Positions 1 through 5,010 of a stretch of DNA of 7,825 nucleotides are shown here, one piece after another (positions within the stretch are counted from its first letter, which is position 1; each line of letters begins with the position of its first letter). This DNA comes from Anaerolineae bacterium (GTDB lineage Bacteria; Chloroflexota; Anaerolineae; SpSt-313), in the NCBI GenBank assembly GCA_023511475.1, contig JAIMBM010000129.1:1-7825 (forward strand), in the 5' to 3' direction. The notes beneath the pieces were generated by a model. It made no database searches and was not told the origin of the DNA. It saw only the letters and a program-made list of their open reading frames with translations. Made by a program: the position numbers and the translations under genes.

Positions 1-4
1 ACAC

Positions 5-33
5 AGGCCCGTTGAGGGCGACCCCAACGGCCT
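5..33 (+). other. Imperfect GC-rich hairpin at left edge
   Basis: The arms AGGCCCGTTGAGGG and CCCCAACGGCCT pair with two single-base bulges around a short CGA loop. Only TTT follows, so it could be a weak terminator for a gene left of the window or simply a structured element. No coding frame here can be tied to a known protein. Confidence 0.3.
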
Positions 34-52
34 TTGCGCGACAGCGAGGGGT

Positions 53-77
53 GCGCTCCGAAAAGGCCAAAGTCGAG
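53..77 (+). repeat. ~24-nt box, copy 1 (direct)
   Basis: This copy begins GCGCTCCGAAAAGGCC and ends AGTCGAG (25 nt). It matches the copy at 249-272 except for one extra A and one A/G change, and matches the inverted copy at 2743-2766 with a few changes. CTC near the start and GAG at the end can pair, with GA/TC continuing the stem past a bulged C. A 28-bp palindrome begins 12 nt downstream. Function is unknown. Confidence 0.6.
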
Positions 78-89
78 TTATATGGTTTT

Positions 90-117
90 CCCCGCCCCCG
101 CCGCGGCGGGGGCGGGG
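90..117. repeat. Perfect 28-bp GC-only palindrome
   Basis: The left arm CCCCGCCCCCGCCG (90-103) is the exact reverse complement of the right arm CGGCGGGGGCGGGG (104-117), with no spacer. As RNA it would form a very stable hairpin with a small loop. No T-tract follows on either strand, so it does not look like an ordinary intrinsic terminator. It lies 12 nt after box copy 1. Confidence 0.75.
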
Positions 118-130
118 CGAGGGGTGGGGG
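108..130 (+). other. G-quadruplex-capable guanine runs
   Basis: There are four runs of four or five G (108-112, 114-117, 121-124, 126-130) separated by loops of 1, 3 and 1 nt, which fits the usual G-quadruplex pattern. The first two runs also form part of the right arm of the 90-117 palindrome, so the two structures would exclude each other. Whether it folds in the cell cannot be told from the sequence. Confidence 0.5.
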
Positions 131-248
131 CACTTTTGGTGGAGAGCACGCTGGCGTCCCTTAAGTTAGCGCCTATGGGGAAAGGGGGGAGGGGTCTCCC
201 TGCCACGGGGCGTGGGGCGTAGTCCCGGTGGCCTCCGACATCGATCGA

Positions 249-272
249 GCGCTCCGAAAGGCCAGAGTCGAG
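249..272 (+). repeat. ~24-nt box, copy 2 (direct)
   Basis: This copy begins GCGCTCCGAAAGGCC and ends AGTCGAG (24 nt). It lies about 100 nt before the start codon at 374. A small hairpin (280-299, GAGCCA against TGG..CTC) and a 6-bp hairpin (311-328) follow. The same short bulged stem as in copy 1 can form inside the box. Confidence 0.6.
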
Positions 273-373
273 GTGTGCAGAGCCATCGGGGTGGCCCTCG
301 CATGCCGCTGGCGTGCGGGGCGGCACGCACCTTGCTGATGTCCCGAAGGTCACCCTTGCGCGTGAGGTGAAGT

Positions 374-1174
374 ATGGCTCAGCAAGCGACAATGCCGGGG
401 GTGCGCGTCCTGGAGACCGGCAACATCCTCTTCTTCTACCGCCCCAAACAGGGCGTGCTGCATCCGACCGACCCGGAGGACCTGGAGCGGGTCTACTTCA
501 TGCTCCTGCCCGATGACCAGGAGCATCACATGAACCGCCTGTTCAACGTGGCGCATGGTGTCTTCCCCTCCATCGTGCCGGGTAAGGCTCTCCCCGAGGA
601 GCGGGACTGGGCCTTTGTCCAGGACGTGAGCCGTGATCCGCGGGCGGTGCTGGATAGCCTGGAGAAGAATATCCCTGCGCCACCCGAGCCCTCGGGACAG
701 CGCGCCCGGCCCTGGGCGCCGGCGGCGGGCGTCGGCCGGTACGCCATCGCCCGCCACGATGACCACACCCATCTCGTGTACCGTCTGCGCAAGCCGGAGC
801 GGCCCGGAGAGGTCCAGAGGGAGATCCAGATCCGCCCGGAAGCCAGCTACATCATATCGGTCAAAGAGCCGTATGCGCCCTCAGAGATCGTACTCGAGCA
901 GAAGCCGAGCTACCCTGACAGTCTCAGGCGCAAGTTCGACGGCATGGGCTGGATTCCGGCGGACCCGACGGACCTGCTGGACTATCAGTATGCGCAGATA
1001 CTGATCATTGGAGCTCGGGTCGACGTAGAGAAGGAGCTCGGCCTCAAGCTCGACACCGGCCGGGAGAACCAGGCCGAGAAGCAGGTGCTGGAGATGCTGC
1101 GCCAGCAGGAGAAGGAGGCCGCGGAGCAGGGCATCTCCCTTCTCGAGCCCATGCTCAAGGGCGAGTGGGTGTAG
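374..1174 (+). CDS. Conserved hypothetical protein, 266 aa
   Basis: I do not recognise a named domain. The N-terminal stretch VRVLETGNILFFYRPK (residues 10-25), the His/Asp-rich core RHDDHTHLVY (127-136), SYIISVKEP (158-166) and the C-terminal DYQYAQILIIGA (203-214) look like parts of a conserved soluble protein family of unknown function. I recall similar hypothetical proteins in other bacteria but cannot search. There is no signal peptide or membrane segment, so it is probably cytosolic. A charged Glu/Lys/Gln-rich helix lies near the C terminus (about 220-253). The ATG at 374 follows GAGGTG (364-369) by 4 nt; an internal ATG at 392 lacks such a site. The HTH gene begins 13 nt after its stop, so the two are probably co-transcribed. 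The HDDHTH cluster could bind metal, which is speculation. Confidence 0.8.
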   Translation: MAQQATMPGVRVLETGNILFFYRPKQGVLHPTDPEDLERVYFMLLPDDQEHHMNRLFNVAHGVFPSIVPGKALPEERDWAFVQDVSRDPRAVLDSLEKNIPAPPEPSGQRARPWAPAAGVGRYAIARHDDHTHLVYRLRKPERPGEVQREIQIRPEASYIISVKEPYAPSEIVLEQKPSYPDSLRRKFDGMGWIPADPTDLLDYQYAQILIIGARVDVEKELGLKLDTGRENQAEKQVLEMLRQQEKEAAEQGISLLEPMLKGEWV

Positions 1175-1187
1175 CTGGGGGGTAAAG

Positions 1188-1517
1188 ATGAAAGCAAGGC
1201 TTACGGAGCGTGAGACCAACGATCTGATCGCCAGGCTGGAGGAGCGCAAGTACGGGCACCGGCTGAACTCTATGCAGCTCGCCCAGAAGGCCAATGTGTC
1301 GCTGGACGAGGTGAACCGCATAGAGAACCAGCTCGCCCCCTCCGACCCCATGGCGGCCGAGCGGATCGCCAGGGCACTCGGCATCAACTCAGAGCTCCTG
1401 GCCAAGATCGCGGGGCTGGTAGAGATGCCCAACGAGGAGTTGAACCAGCTCTACCAGTGCCTTGGCACTCCGGCCATGGAGGCGCCACCCGAGTGCGCCC
1501 GCATCGGCATGCTCTGA
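1188..1517 (+). CDS. Small HTH (Xre/Cro-like) DNA-binding protein, 109 aa
   Basis: Residues 29-46 (MQLAQKANVSLDEVNRIE) read as the recognition helix-turn-helix of the lambda-repressor-like fold. The following helices, DPMAAERIARALGINSELLAKIAG, match the usual fourth and fifth helices of HTH_3-type domains. The N-terminal 25 residues are an extra charged helix and the C-terminal ~30 residues a short tail with Cys91 and Cys103. The ATG at 1188 sits 5 nt behind GGGGGG (1177-1182). It follows the 266-aa hypothetical gene by 13 nt and most likely shares its transcript. The likely role is a transcriptional regulator, possibly autoregulatory, but its target is unknown. The fold call is good; the regulatory role is inferred from the family. 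Confidence 0.8.
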   Translation: MKARLTERETNDLIARLEERKYGHRLNSMQLAQKANVSLDEVNRIENQLAPSDPMAAERIARALGINSELLAKIAGLVEMPNEELNQLYQCLGTPAMEAPPECARIGML

Positions 1518-1579
1518 GACGGTGACCCTCTGCAGTCGGCGCAGGCTGCCGGGCGGCCCGAGACAGAGTTGGCGGCCGC

Positions 1580-2494
1580 CTAGGCCTCGCGGCCTCTCTG
1601 GCTGCGACGGCGCCGCAGGTACTCCTCCAACTCGCGGATGAGGTCCTCTCCGCTGGGCAGTGGCTCTTGCTCGCCGCGAGGCCTCTCCTCCTCCTCTGAG
1701 GGTGCCTCCTCCTGCGCCTCTTCCTCCTCGAGCTGGCGCACGTAGGCCTCCAGCTCGGGGTTCGAAGCGAGGACCTCGTCGACCTCGCGGTCGAACTGCG
1801 CTTCCAGCTCCCGCAGGTCGGCGAGGTTGACGTCAAGATCGACGAGGGCGCTCAGGGTCTCGAGCATCGCGAGCGCTACTTTGGGGTTCGGCGAGGCCGA
1901 GAGGTACTCCGGAGTGCTGCCCCAGAGGCTGGCGGCCGCCAGCCGCCGCCGGGCGGCTGCGGCGTTCAGCACCCCGACGATCCCGGTAGGGCCGGCGTAG
2001 CGCGTCGGGGTCACGCCGAGCGCGCGGAGGCGGCGGGCAAGCCAGGAGGGACTGGCCGTTCCCGAGAGGCGCACCGGCCCGGTGTGGGGGATATCCGCCA
2101 CGAGGGCTCCAAGGGTGACGACCATAGTGATCCCATGCTGACGACAGAATCCTATCACGCCTTCGGTGAAGGTGCGCCACTTGAGTTGGGGTTCCACGCC
2201 CACGAGGACGACAAAGTCGCGTTCGCCCTGCTGGTTCACGTGGTAGAAGAACTCGTTCGCGGGCCATTGGATGTAGCGCTGGAAGCGACCCGGCACGCGT
2301 ACCTGGGGGCGCGTCTCGGTAAAGACGTAGAACTCTTCGGGATCGATGTCCGCCATCTTGCGAGCGCCCCACTGATCGACCAGGAAACGGGCGGCGAAGG
2401 TGGCCGCCTCTGACGCGTCGTTCCAACCGGCGAAAGCGGCAATCATAATGGGCTCCCTGAGCTGGGGGCTCACGTAGGTACGAATAGAGTCCAC
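1580..2494 (-). CDS. PAC2 family protein (proteasome assembly chaperone-like), 304 aa
   Basis: The PAC2 fold is recognisable from AFAGWNDA (residues 20-27), VGVEPQLKWR (98-107), TLGALVADIPHTGPV (127-141), the glycine motif GPTGIVGVL (168-176) and ASLWGSTPEYL (188-198). Family members assist 20S proteasome assembly in archaea and eukaryotes; the role of bacterial members is unsettled, and no proteasome gene lies in this window. After the fold come a helical segment (about 210-255), an acidic stretch (about 256-275) and an arginine-rich C terminus. The same frame is open to 3055, but that extension is low-complexity Pro/Arg/Ala. I place the start at GTG 2494 because GAGGAGG (2504-2510) lies 9 nt upstream and VDSIRTYVSPQLREP is the usual family N terminus. 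An ATG at 2545 is a less likely alternative. The 62-nt convergent gap to the HTH gene contains GC-rich dyads (for example 1550-1560) but no terminator with a T-tract. Confidence 0.9.
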   Translation of the reverse strand: MDSIRTYVSPQLREPIMIAAFAGWNDASEAATFAARFLVDQWGARKMADIDPEEFYVFTETRPQVRVPGRFQRYIQWPANEFFYHVNQQGERDFVVLVGVEPQLKWRTFTEGVIGFCRQHGITMVVTLGALVADIPHTGPVRLSGTASPSWLARRLRALGVTPTRYAGPTGIVGVLNAAAARRRLAAASLWGSTPEYLSASPNPKVALAMLETLSALVDLDVNLADLRELEAQFDREVDEVLASNPELEAYVRQLEEEEAQEEAPSEEEERPRGEQEPLPSGEDLIRELEEYLRRRRSQRGREA

Positions 2495-2503
2495 CGACCC
2501 TAG

Positions 2504-2510
2504 CCTCCTC
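2504..2510 (-). promoter_or_regulatory. Ribosome binding site fixing the GTG start of the PAC2 gene
   Basis: Read on the minus strand this is GAGGAGG with a 9-nt spacer to the GTG at 2494-2492. It decides the start against the much longer open frame. Confidence 0.8.
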
Positions 2511-2578
2511 AACCGGACCTCTGAGCGGGTGCGCCCCGGCAGCATCCGCCATCCGCTGCTGCGGGATGACCCAACTCT

Positions 2579-2607
2579 AGTATACGCCCTTGGGCGGGTT
2601 TGCACAA
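2579..2607 (-). promoter_or_regulatory. Candidate sigma-70-type promoter for the PAC2 gene
   Basis: On the minus strand TTGTGC (2607-2602) and TATACT (2584-2579) are separated by exactly 17 nt, matching the -35/-10 layout. The start of transcription would fall near 2572 and leave a leader of about 80 nt. A dyad CGCCC-TT-GGGCG (2585-2596) lies in the spacer and could be an operator. Confidence 0.5.
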
Positions 2608-2674
2608 GGCGGCGAAACACAGGGGTGTAGTTCACCCTGGGGGCAGGCTTATCGGTGCGGCTGCCGGGAGTCTC

Positions 2675-2734
2675 GCCCCCGTGGCCCCTCAAGCCGGTCC
2701 GCAGGCCGAATTGAGGGGCCACAGGGGCCCTTTT
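2675..2734 (+). terminator. Long hairpin followed by TTTT (terminator or attenuator-like)
   Basis: GTGGCCCCTCAA (2681-2692) pairs perfectly with TTGAGGGGCCAC (2711-2722). One mismatch further out, GCCCC (2675-2679) pairs with GGGGC (2724-2728). On the plus strand CCTTTTCC follows. The only downstream plus-strand gene is the KaiC operon, more than 400 nt away, so it could end a short upstream RNA or act as a leader attenuator. The four-T run is short, so termination is uncertain. On the minus strand it follows box copy 3 by 14 nt. Confidence 0.4.
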
Positions 2735-2742
2735 CCTATGGG

Positions 2743-2766
2743 ATCGAGTCTGGGCTTTCGGAGCGC
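2743..2766 (-). repeat. ~24-nt box, copy 3 (inverted)
   Basis: Read on the minus strand this is GCGCTCCGAAAGCCC followed by AGACTCGAT. It differs from copy 2 at three positions (two G-to-C changes and the last base). It points toward the PAC2 gene, 248 nt upstream of its start, but lies upstream of the promoter proposed at 2579-2607. The long hairpin 2675-2728 follows it after 14 nt. Confidence 0.55.
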
Positions 2767-2953
2767 AACGCGCGGCACCGCCTACCGGTTGCTGAGATGA
2801 CCTCGAGCGATGTTGCGCTGGAGGCGGGGTTGGGGTGGGGGCGTTACCGCGCCAGGCGCGCGACACGACCGCGGAGGGAGCCATAGAGCCAGTGGTGAGG
2901 GGCGACGACCGGATAAGGCCAAACTTCAGCCCACTTACAGTTTCTCCCTCCCG

Positions 2954-2979
2954 CGGGCGGGCGCCGCCGCCTCCGCCCG
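2954..2979 (+). other. Hairpin in presumed KaiC operon leader
   Basis: CGGGCGG (2954-2960) pairs exactly with CCGCCCG (2973-2979) around a 12-nt loop. It is the first of several stems in the last 200 nt before the operon. Confidence 0.4.
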
Positions 2980-3003
2980 AGGGCCCAGCTCGGTCAGGCC
3001 ATG

Positions 3004-3031
3004 CCGGCCCCCGCGGCGCCGCGGGGGCCGG
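3004..3031. repeat. Second perfect 28-bp GC-only palindrome
   Basis: CCGGCCCCCGCGGC (3004-3017) is the exact reverse complement of GCCGCGGGGGCCGG (3018-3031). It has the same length and zero-spacer design as the palindrome at 90-117, with related but different sequence. A small hairpin, GCACG-GTT-CGTGC (3039-3051), follows. Neither has a T-tract. Confidence 0.75.
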
Positions 3032-3062
3032 AGGCGCGGCACGGTTCGTGCTCAACTGCTCC

Positions 3063-3090
3063 GGCGGCCGGCGCTACGGCGCAGGCCGCC
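3063..3090 (+). other. Hairpin capped by a UACG tetraloop
   Basis: GGCGGCC (3063-3069) pairs with GGCCGCC (3084-3090). After one G/A mismatch, GCGC (3071-3074) pairs with GCGC (3079-3082), closing the loop as C(UACG)G. That is one of the exceptionally stable UNCG tetraloops in RNA, and it has this sequence only when the plus strand is transcribed, which suggests it works in the KaiC operon 5' leader. Confidence 0.5.
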
Positions 3091-3112
3091 ATAGTCCTGG
3101 CACCCCTGCCCT

Positions 3113-3153
3113 GCCCGGGGAAGCTCCGGGCCAGCGCGATCATCGCGGAGGTG
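3113..3153 (+). promoter_or_regulatory. Hairpins abutting the ribosome binding site of the KaiC operon
   Basis: GCCCGG/CCGGGC (3113-3118 with 3126-3131) and CGCGA-TCA-TCGCG (3135-3147) form two short stems. The last base of the second stem is the first base of the Shine-Dalgarno GGAGGTG (3147-3153), which stands 7 nt before the GTG at 3161. The placement could tune ribosome access, though this is inferred from position only. Confidence 0.45.
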
Positions 3154-3160
3154 GGCTCCG

Positions 3161-3523
3161 GTGGAGGACAAGTTCGAACCGCACGAGCGGCGACTGGTTG
3201 CCCTCTGGGAGAAGATGGTCAGGTCGATAGGCATCCATACGGTGAACGTGCTCATGGCGCGCGCCATCTACGAGACCTCCCAAAAGCACCCCGAACTGGC
3301 CCTCATCAGGCATGATGACAGCGGCATCCGCTTCGAGGCCATGGAGCGTGCCTCTGCGGGTCGGTCCGAGCGCGAGGTCGCCGACGCGTTCGCCGACCTG
3401 ACCGAGGAGTTGCTCGTGATCCTCGCCCGGCTCCTGGGCAGAGAGGTGGCCGAGCGTCTGGCCTCCGCCCTGGAAACTCCGGCGCTCACCGAGCCCGCAG
3501 GCGAGGCGGGGAAGGCACCATGA
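3161..3523 (+). CDS. Small helical protein of unknown function, 120 aa, first gene of KaiC-like operon
   Basis: I do not recognise this family. The protein looks all-helical apart from a short segment around LALIRHDDSGIRF (46-58). It has a hydrophobic helix at about 12-39 and a strongly amphipathic one at about 72-104 (ending in ILARLLGREVAERLASALE), then a loose Pro/Ala/Glu tail. No membrane segment or signal peptide is visible, so it is probably cytosolic. The GTG at 3161 is preceded by GGAGGTG with a 7-nt spacer, which makes the start secure. Its TGA overlaps the next ATG (ATGA), so translation of the KaiC-like ATPase is likely coupled to it. The position suggests a partner or regulator of the ATPase or kinase. 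It shows no resemblance to KaiA or to the thioredoxin-like KaiB that I can see. Confidence 0.8.
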   Translation: MEDKFEPHERRLVALWEKMVRSIGIHTVNVLMARAIYETSQKHPELALIRHDDSGIRFEAMERASAGRSEREVADAFADLTEELLVILARLLGREVAERLASALETPALTEPAGEAGKAP

Positions 3524-5010
3524 GCGCCGGGAGACCAGCCGCCCTCACGGCCGAACGGGTGTCGACCGGAATCGCGCGACTGGACCGCATCCTGCGAGGG
3601 GGCATCCCGCGCTACTCGGTCGTCTTTGTGACCGGCATGCCTGGCACAGGCAAGACCATTCTCGCCGAGCAGGCCCTCTTCGCCAACGCCAGGCAGGGCC
3701 GCACCGGTCTCTATCTGAGCACCATCTCCGAGCCTGCGATCAAGGTACTGCGCTTCCTGCAGGGGTTCACCTTCTTTGACCCGGCCCTTTTTGGCACGAG
3801 GGCGCTCTACGGCGATCTGGGCGACGTCCTGCGCCGCGGAGACCCGGCAGCGCTGCTGGACGTACTGGAGAGGATGGTGCGAGAGACCCATCCGGAGCTG
3901 CTCGTCATCGATAGCTTCAGGGCCCTGCGGGATACCATCGTGGATCCTCTAGAGTTCCGCCATTTCACGTCGGACCTGGCGGTGCGGCTCTCGGTCTGGG
4001 AGGTCACCGCGCTCCTCGTCGGCGAGTACTCGGCTGAGGACATCCGCGAGGGACCCGAGTTCGCCATCGCCGATGGGATACTGTATCTCTACGGCACGGA
4101 GGAGGCGGAGCGGCAGCGTCGCTACCTTCGGGTGATGAAGATGCGCGGCACCAGCTACTACAGTGGGGAGCACTTTTTCGATATCAGCTCACGCGGGATC
4201 GTCGTCTACCCTCGCATGCCCTCGCTGGTCGTCGGGGAGTATGCCGCGCCGGCTGGGCGGCTCAACTCGGAGATCGAGGGGCTCGACGACATGCTGGGGG
4301 GCGGGCTGTATCGGGCCACCTCGACGCTCATCAGCGGTGGCGCGGGCACCGGCAAGACGAGCGTGGCGCTGAGCTTCCTGGTGGCTGCCGCGCAAAAGGG
4401 AGTCCCCGGCCTGTATCTCACTTTCGAAGAGAGCCCGCAGCAACTCGCCCGCAACGTGCGGTCGCTGGGCTGGGACCTTGAGGACGCCCTGCGGCGGCGG
4501 CTCATCGAGGTCCTCCATGTGGCTCCCTCCGAGCTTAACGTGGATCGCTATGCCTTTGTGATCAGGGAGCATGCAGAGCGGCTCGGGGCACAGATTGTTG
4601 CCATCGACAGCATCACGGCCTTTGAGGCGGCCGTGCCGAATCGGGCCAGGTACCAGGGCCATCTTTGGGCGATCAACGACTATTTCAAGCGCCGAGGGGT
4701 GGCAGTCATCATGACGACAGAGGTCGCCAACCCGTTCGCACTCCATCATATCACCCCCCGACACGTGTCATTCCTGGCCGACAATGTGATCCTTCTGCGA
4801 TATGTTGAGGCTGGCGGGGAAGTGCGGCGCTCGATCTCGGTGCTGAAGACACGCGGCTCGGCCCACGACAGGCGCATTCGCGAGCTGGAGATCGAGCCGC
4901 GGCGCATCGCGGTTGGCGCGCCCCTCGGCCCCATCGGTGCACCGGACATGACCGGGAGGCCAGCTGTGGGACGGAGAGAGCCGGCCCCCGAGCGTGAAGG
5001 GGGGCAGTGA
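3520..5010 (+). CDS. KaiC-like double-domain RecA-superfamily ATPase, 496 aa
   Basis: Two tandem KaiC-type ATPase domains are present. Domain 1 (about 12-235) has Walker A GMPGTGKT (39-46) and Walker B LLVIDS (127-132, Asp131). Domain 2 (about 245-465) has Walker A GGAGTGKT (273-280), the paired catalytic glutamates TFEES (Glu303, Glu304) and Walker B IVAIDS (359-364, Asp363). KaiC forms ATP-dependent hexamers that time or relay signals. In domain 1 the glutamate pair is replaced by Ser70-Glu71. In domain 2 the KaiC autophosphorylation region aligns as HITPRHVSF: Thr412 and Ser417 match Thr426 and Ser431 of Synechococcus KaiC, while Phe418 replaces Thr432. The C-terminal ~35 residues differ from the KaiA-binding tail. 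The size is close to KaiC (519 aa). The start is ATG 3520 behind GGGGAAGG, overlapping the previous stop. It belongs to the KaiC-like family rather than being a proven clock protein. Confidence 0.92.
   Translation: MSAGRPAALTAERVSTGIARLDRILRGGIPRYSVVFVTGMPGTGKTILAEQALFANARQGRTGLYLSTISEPAIKVLRFLQGFTFFDPALFGTRALYGDLGDVLRRGDPAALLDVLERMVRETHPELLVIDSFRALRDTIVDPLEFRHFTSDLAVRLSVWEVTALLVGEYSAEDIREGPEFAIADGILYLYGTEEAERQRRYLRVMKMRGTSYYSGEHFFDISSRGIVVYPRMPSLVVGEYAAPAGRLNSEIEGLDDMLGGGLYRATSTLISGGAGTGKTSVALSFLVAAAQKGVPGLYLTFEESPQQLARNVRSLGWDLEDALRRRLIEVLHVAPSELNVDRYAFVIREHAERLGAQIVAIDSITAFEAAVPNRARYQGHLWAINDYFKRRGVAVIMTTEVANPFALHHITPRHVSFLADNVILLRYVEAGGEVRRSISVLKTRGSAHDRRIRELEIEPRRIAVGAPLGPIGAPDMTGRPAVGRREPAPEREGGQ
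4997..5004 (+). promoter_or_regulatory. Ribosome binding site deciding the kinase start
   Basis: AAGGGGGG lies inside the end of the KaiC-like gene, 5 nt before ATG 5010 but only 2 nt before the in-frame GTG 5007. The spacing favours the ATG, giving a TGATG stop/start overlap and probable translational coupling. Confidence 0.6.

Larger units (their letters stand above)
1..373. other. Non-coding, hairpin-dense leader region before the first gene
   Basis: I see no convincing gene in these 373 bases; the open frames on both strands are low-complexity G/C translations without ribosome binding sites or recognisable domains. The stretch holds two direct copies of a ~24-nt box (53-77 and 249-272), a perfect 28-bp palindrome (90-117), a guanine-run cluster (108-130), and short hairpins at 187-200 (GGGAG/CTCCC), 203-215 (CCACG/CGTGG), 280-299 and 311-328 (GCGTGC/GCACGC). 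I could not find a convincing sigma-70-type promoter for the gene at 374. TTATAT at 79-84 lacks a good -35 partner. Confidence 0.6.
2495..3160. other. Long divergent intergenic region
   Basis: These 666 bases separate the PAC2 gene (-) from the KaiC-like operon (+). I find no credible gene in them; the open frames are compositional. They contain a candidate minus-strand promoter (2579-2607), a long hairpin with a T-run (2675-2734), an inverted box copy (2743-2766), three guanine runs (2826-2841) with a GG just before, and a chain of hairpins leading to the ribosome binding site at 3147. I do not see a clear plus-strand promoter; TACAGT at 2935-2940 has no -35 partner. Confidence 0.6.

Noticed and set aside
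78..392. Minus-strand 104-aa open frame in the left leader
   Set aside because: It translates palindromic GC-rich DNA into low-complexity sequence, has no recognisable domain, and runs into the start of the real plus-strand gene.
1518..1579. Bidirectional terminator between the HTH and PAC2 genes
   Set aside because: Short dyads such as CGGGCGGCCCG (1550-1560) and GGCGGCCGCC (1571-1580) are present but no T-tract follows on either strand.
1833..2552. Long alternative frame (239 aa) on the same strand as the PAC2 gene
   Set aside because: It is an Arg/Gly/Pro-rich shadow of the PAC2 gene, which alone shows conserved family motifs.
2495..3055. N-terminal extension of the PAC2 gene giving a 491-aa protein
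   Set aside because: The added residues are low-complexity Pro/Arg/Ala/Gly with no domain, and the stretch overlaps promoter-like and hairpin elements. A GTG with GAGGAGG at 9 nt gives the usual family N terminus.
4189..4764. Minus-strand 191-aa frame opposite the KaiC-like gene
   Set aside because: It lies fully inside a gene with two intact Walker A/B sets and has no domain of its own; it is typical of GC-rich antisense frames.
3520..5010. Calling the ATPase a true circadian KaiC
   Set aside because: kaiA and kaiB are absent, the Thr432 equivalent is Phe and the KaiA-binding tail is not conserved; KaiC-like is as far as the sequence goes.
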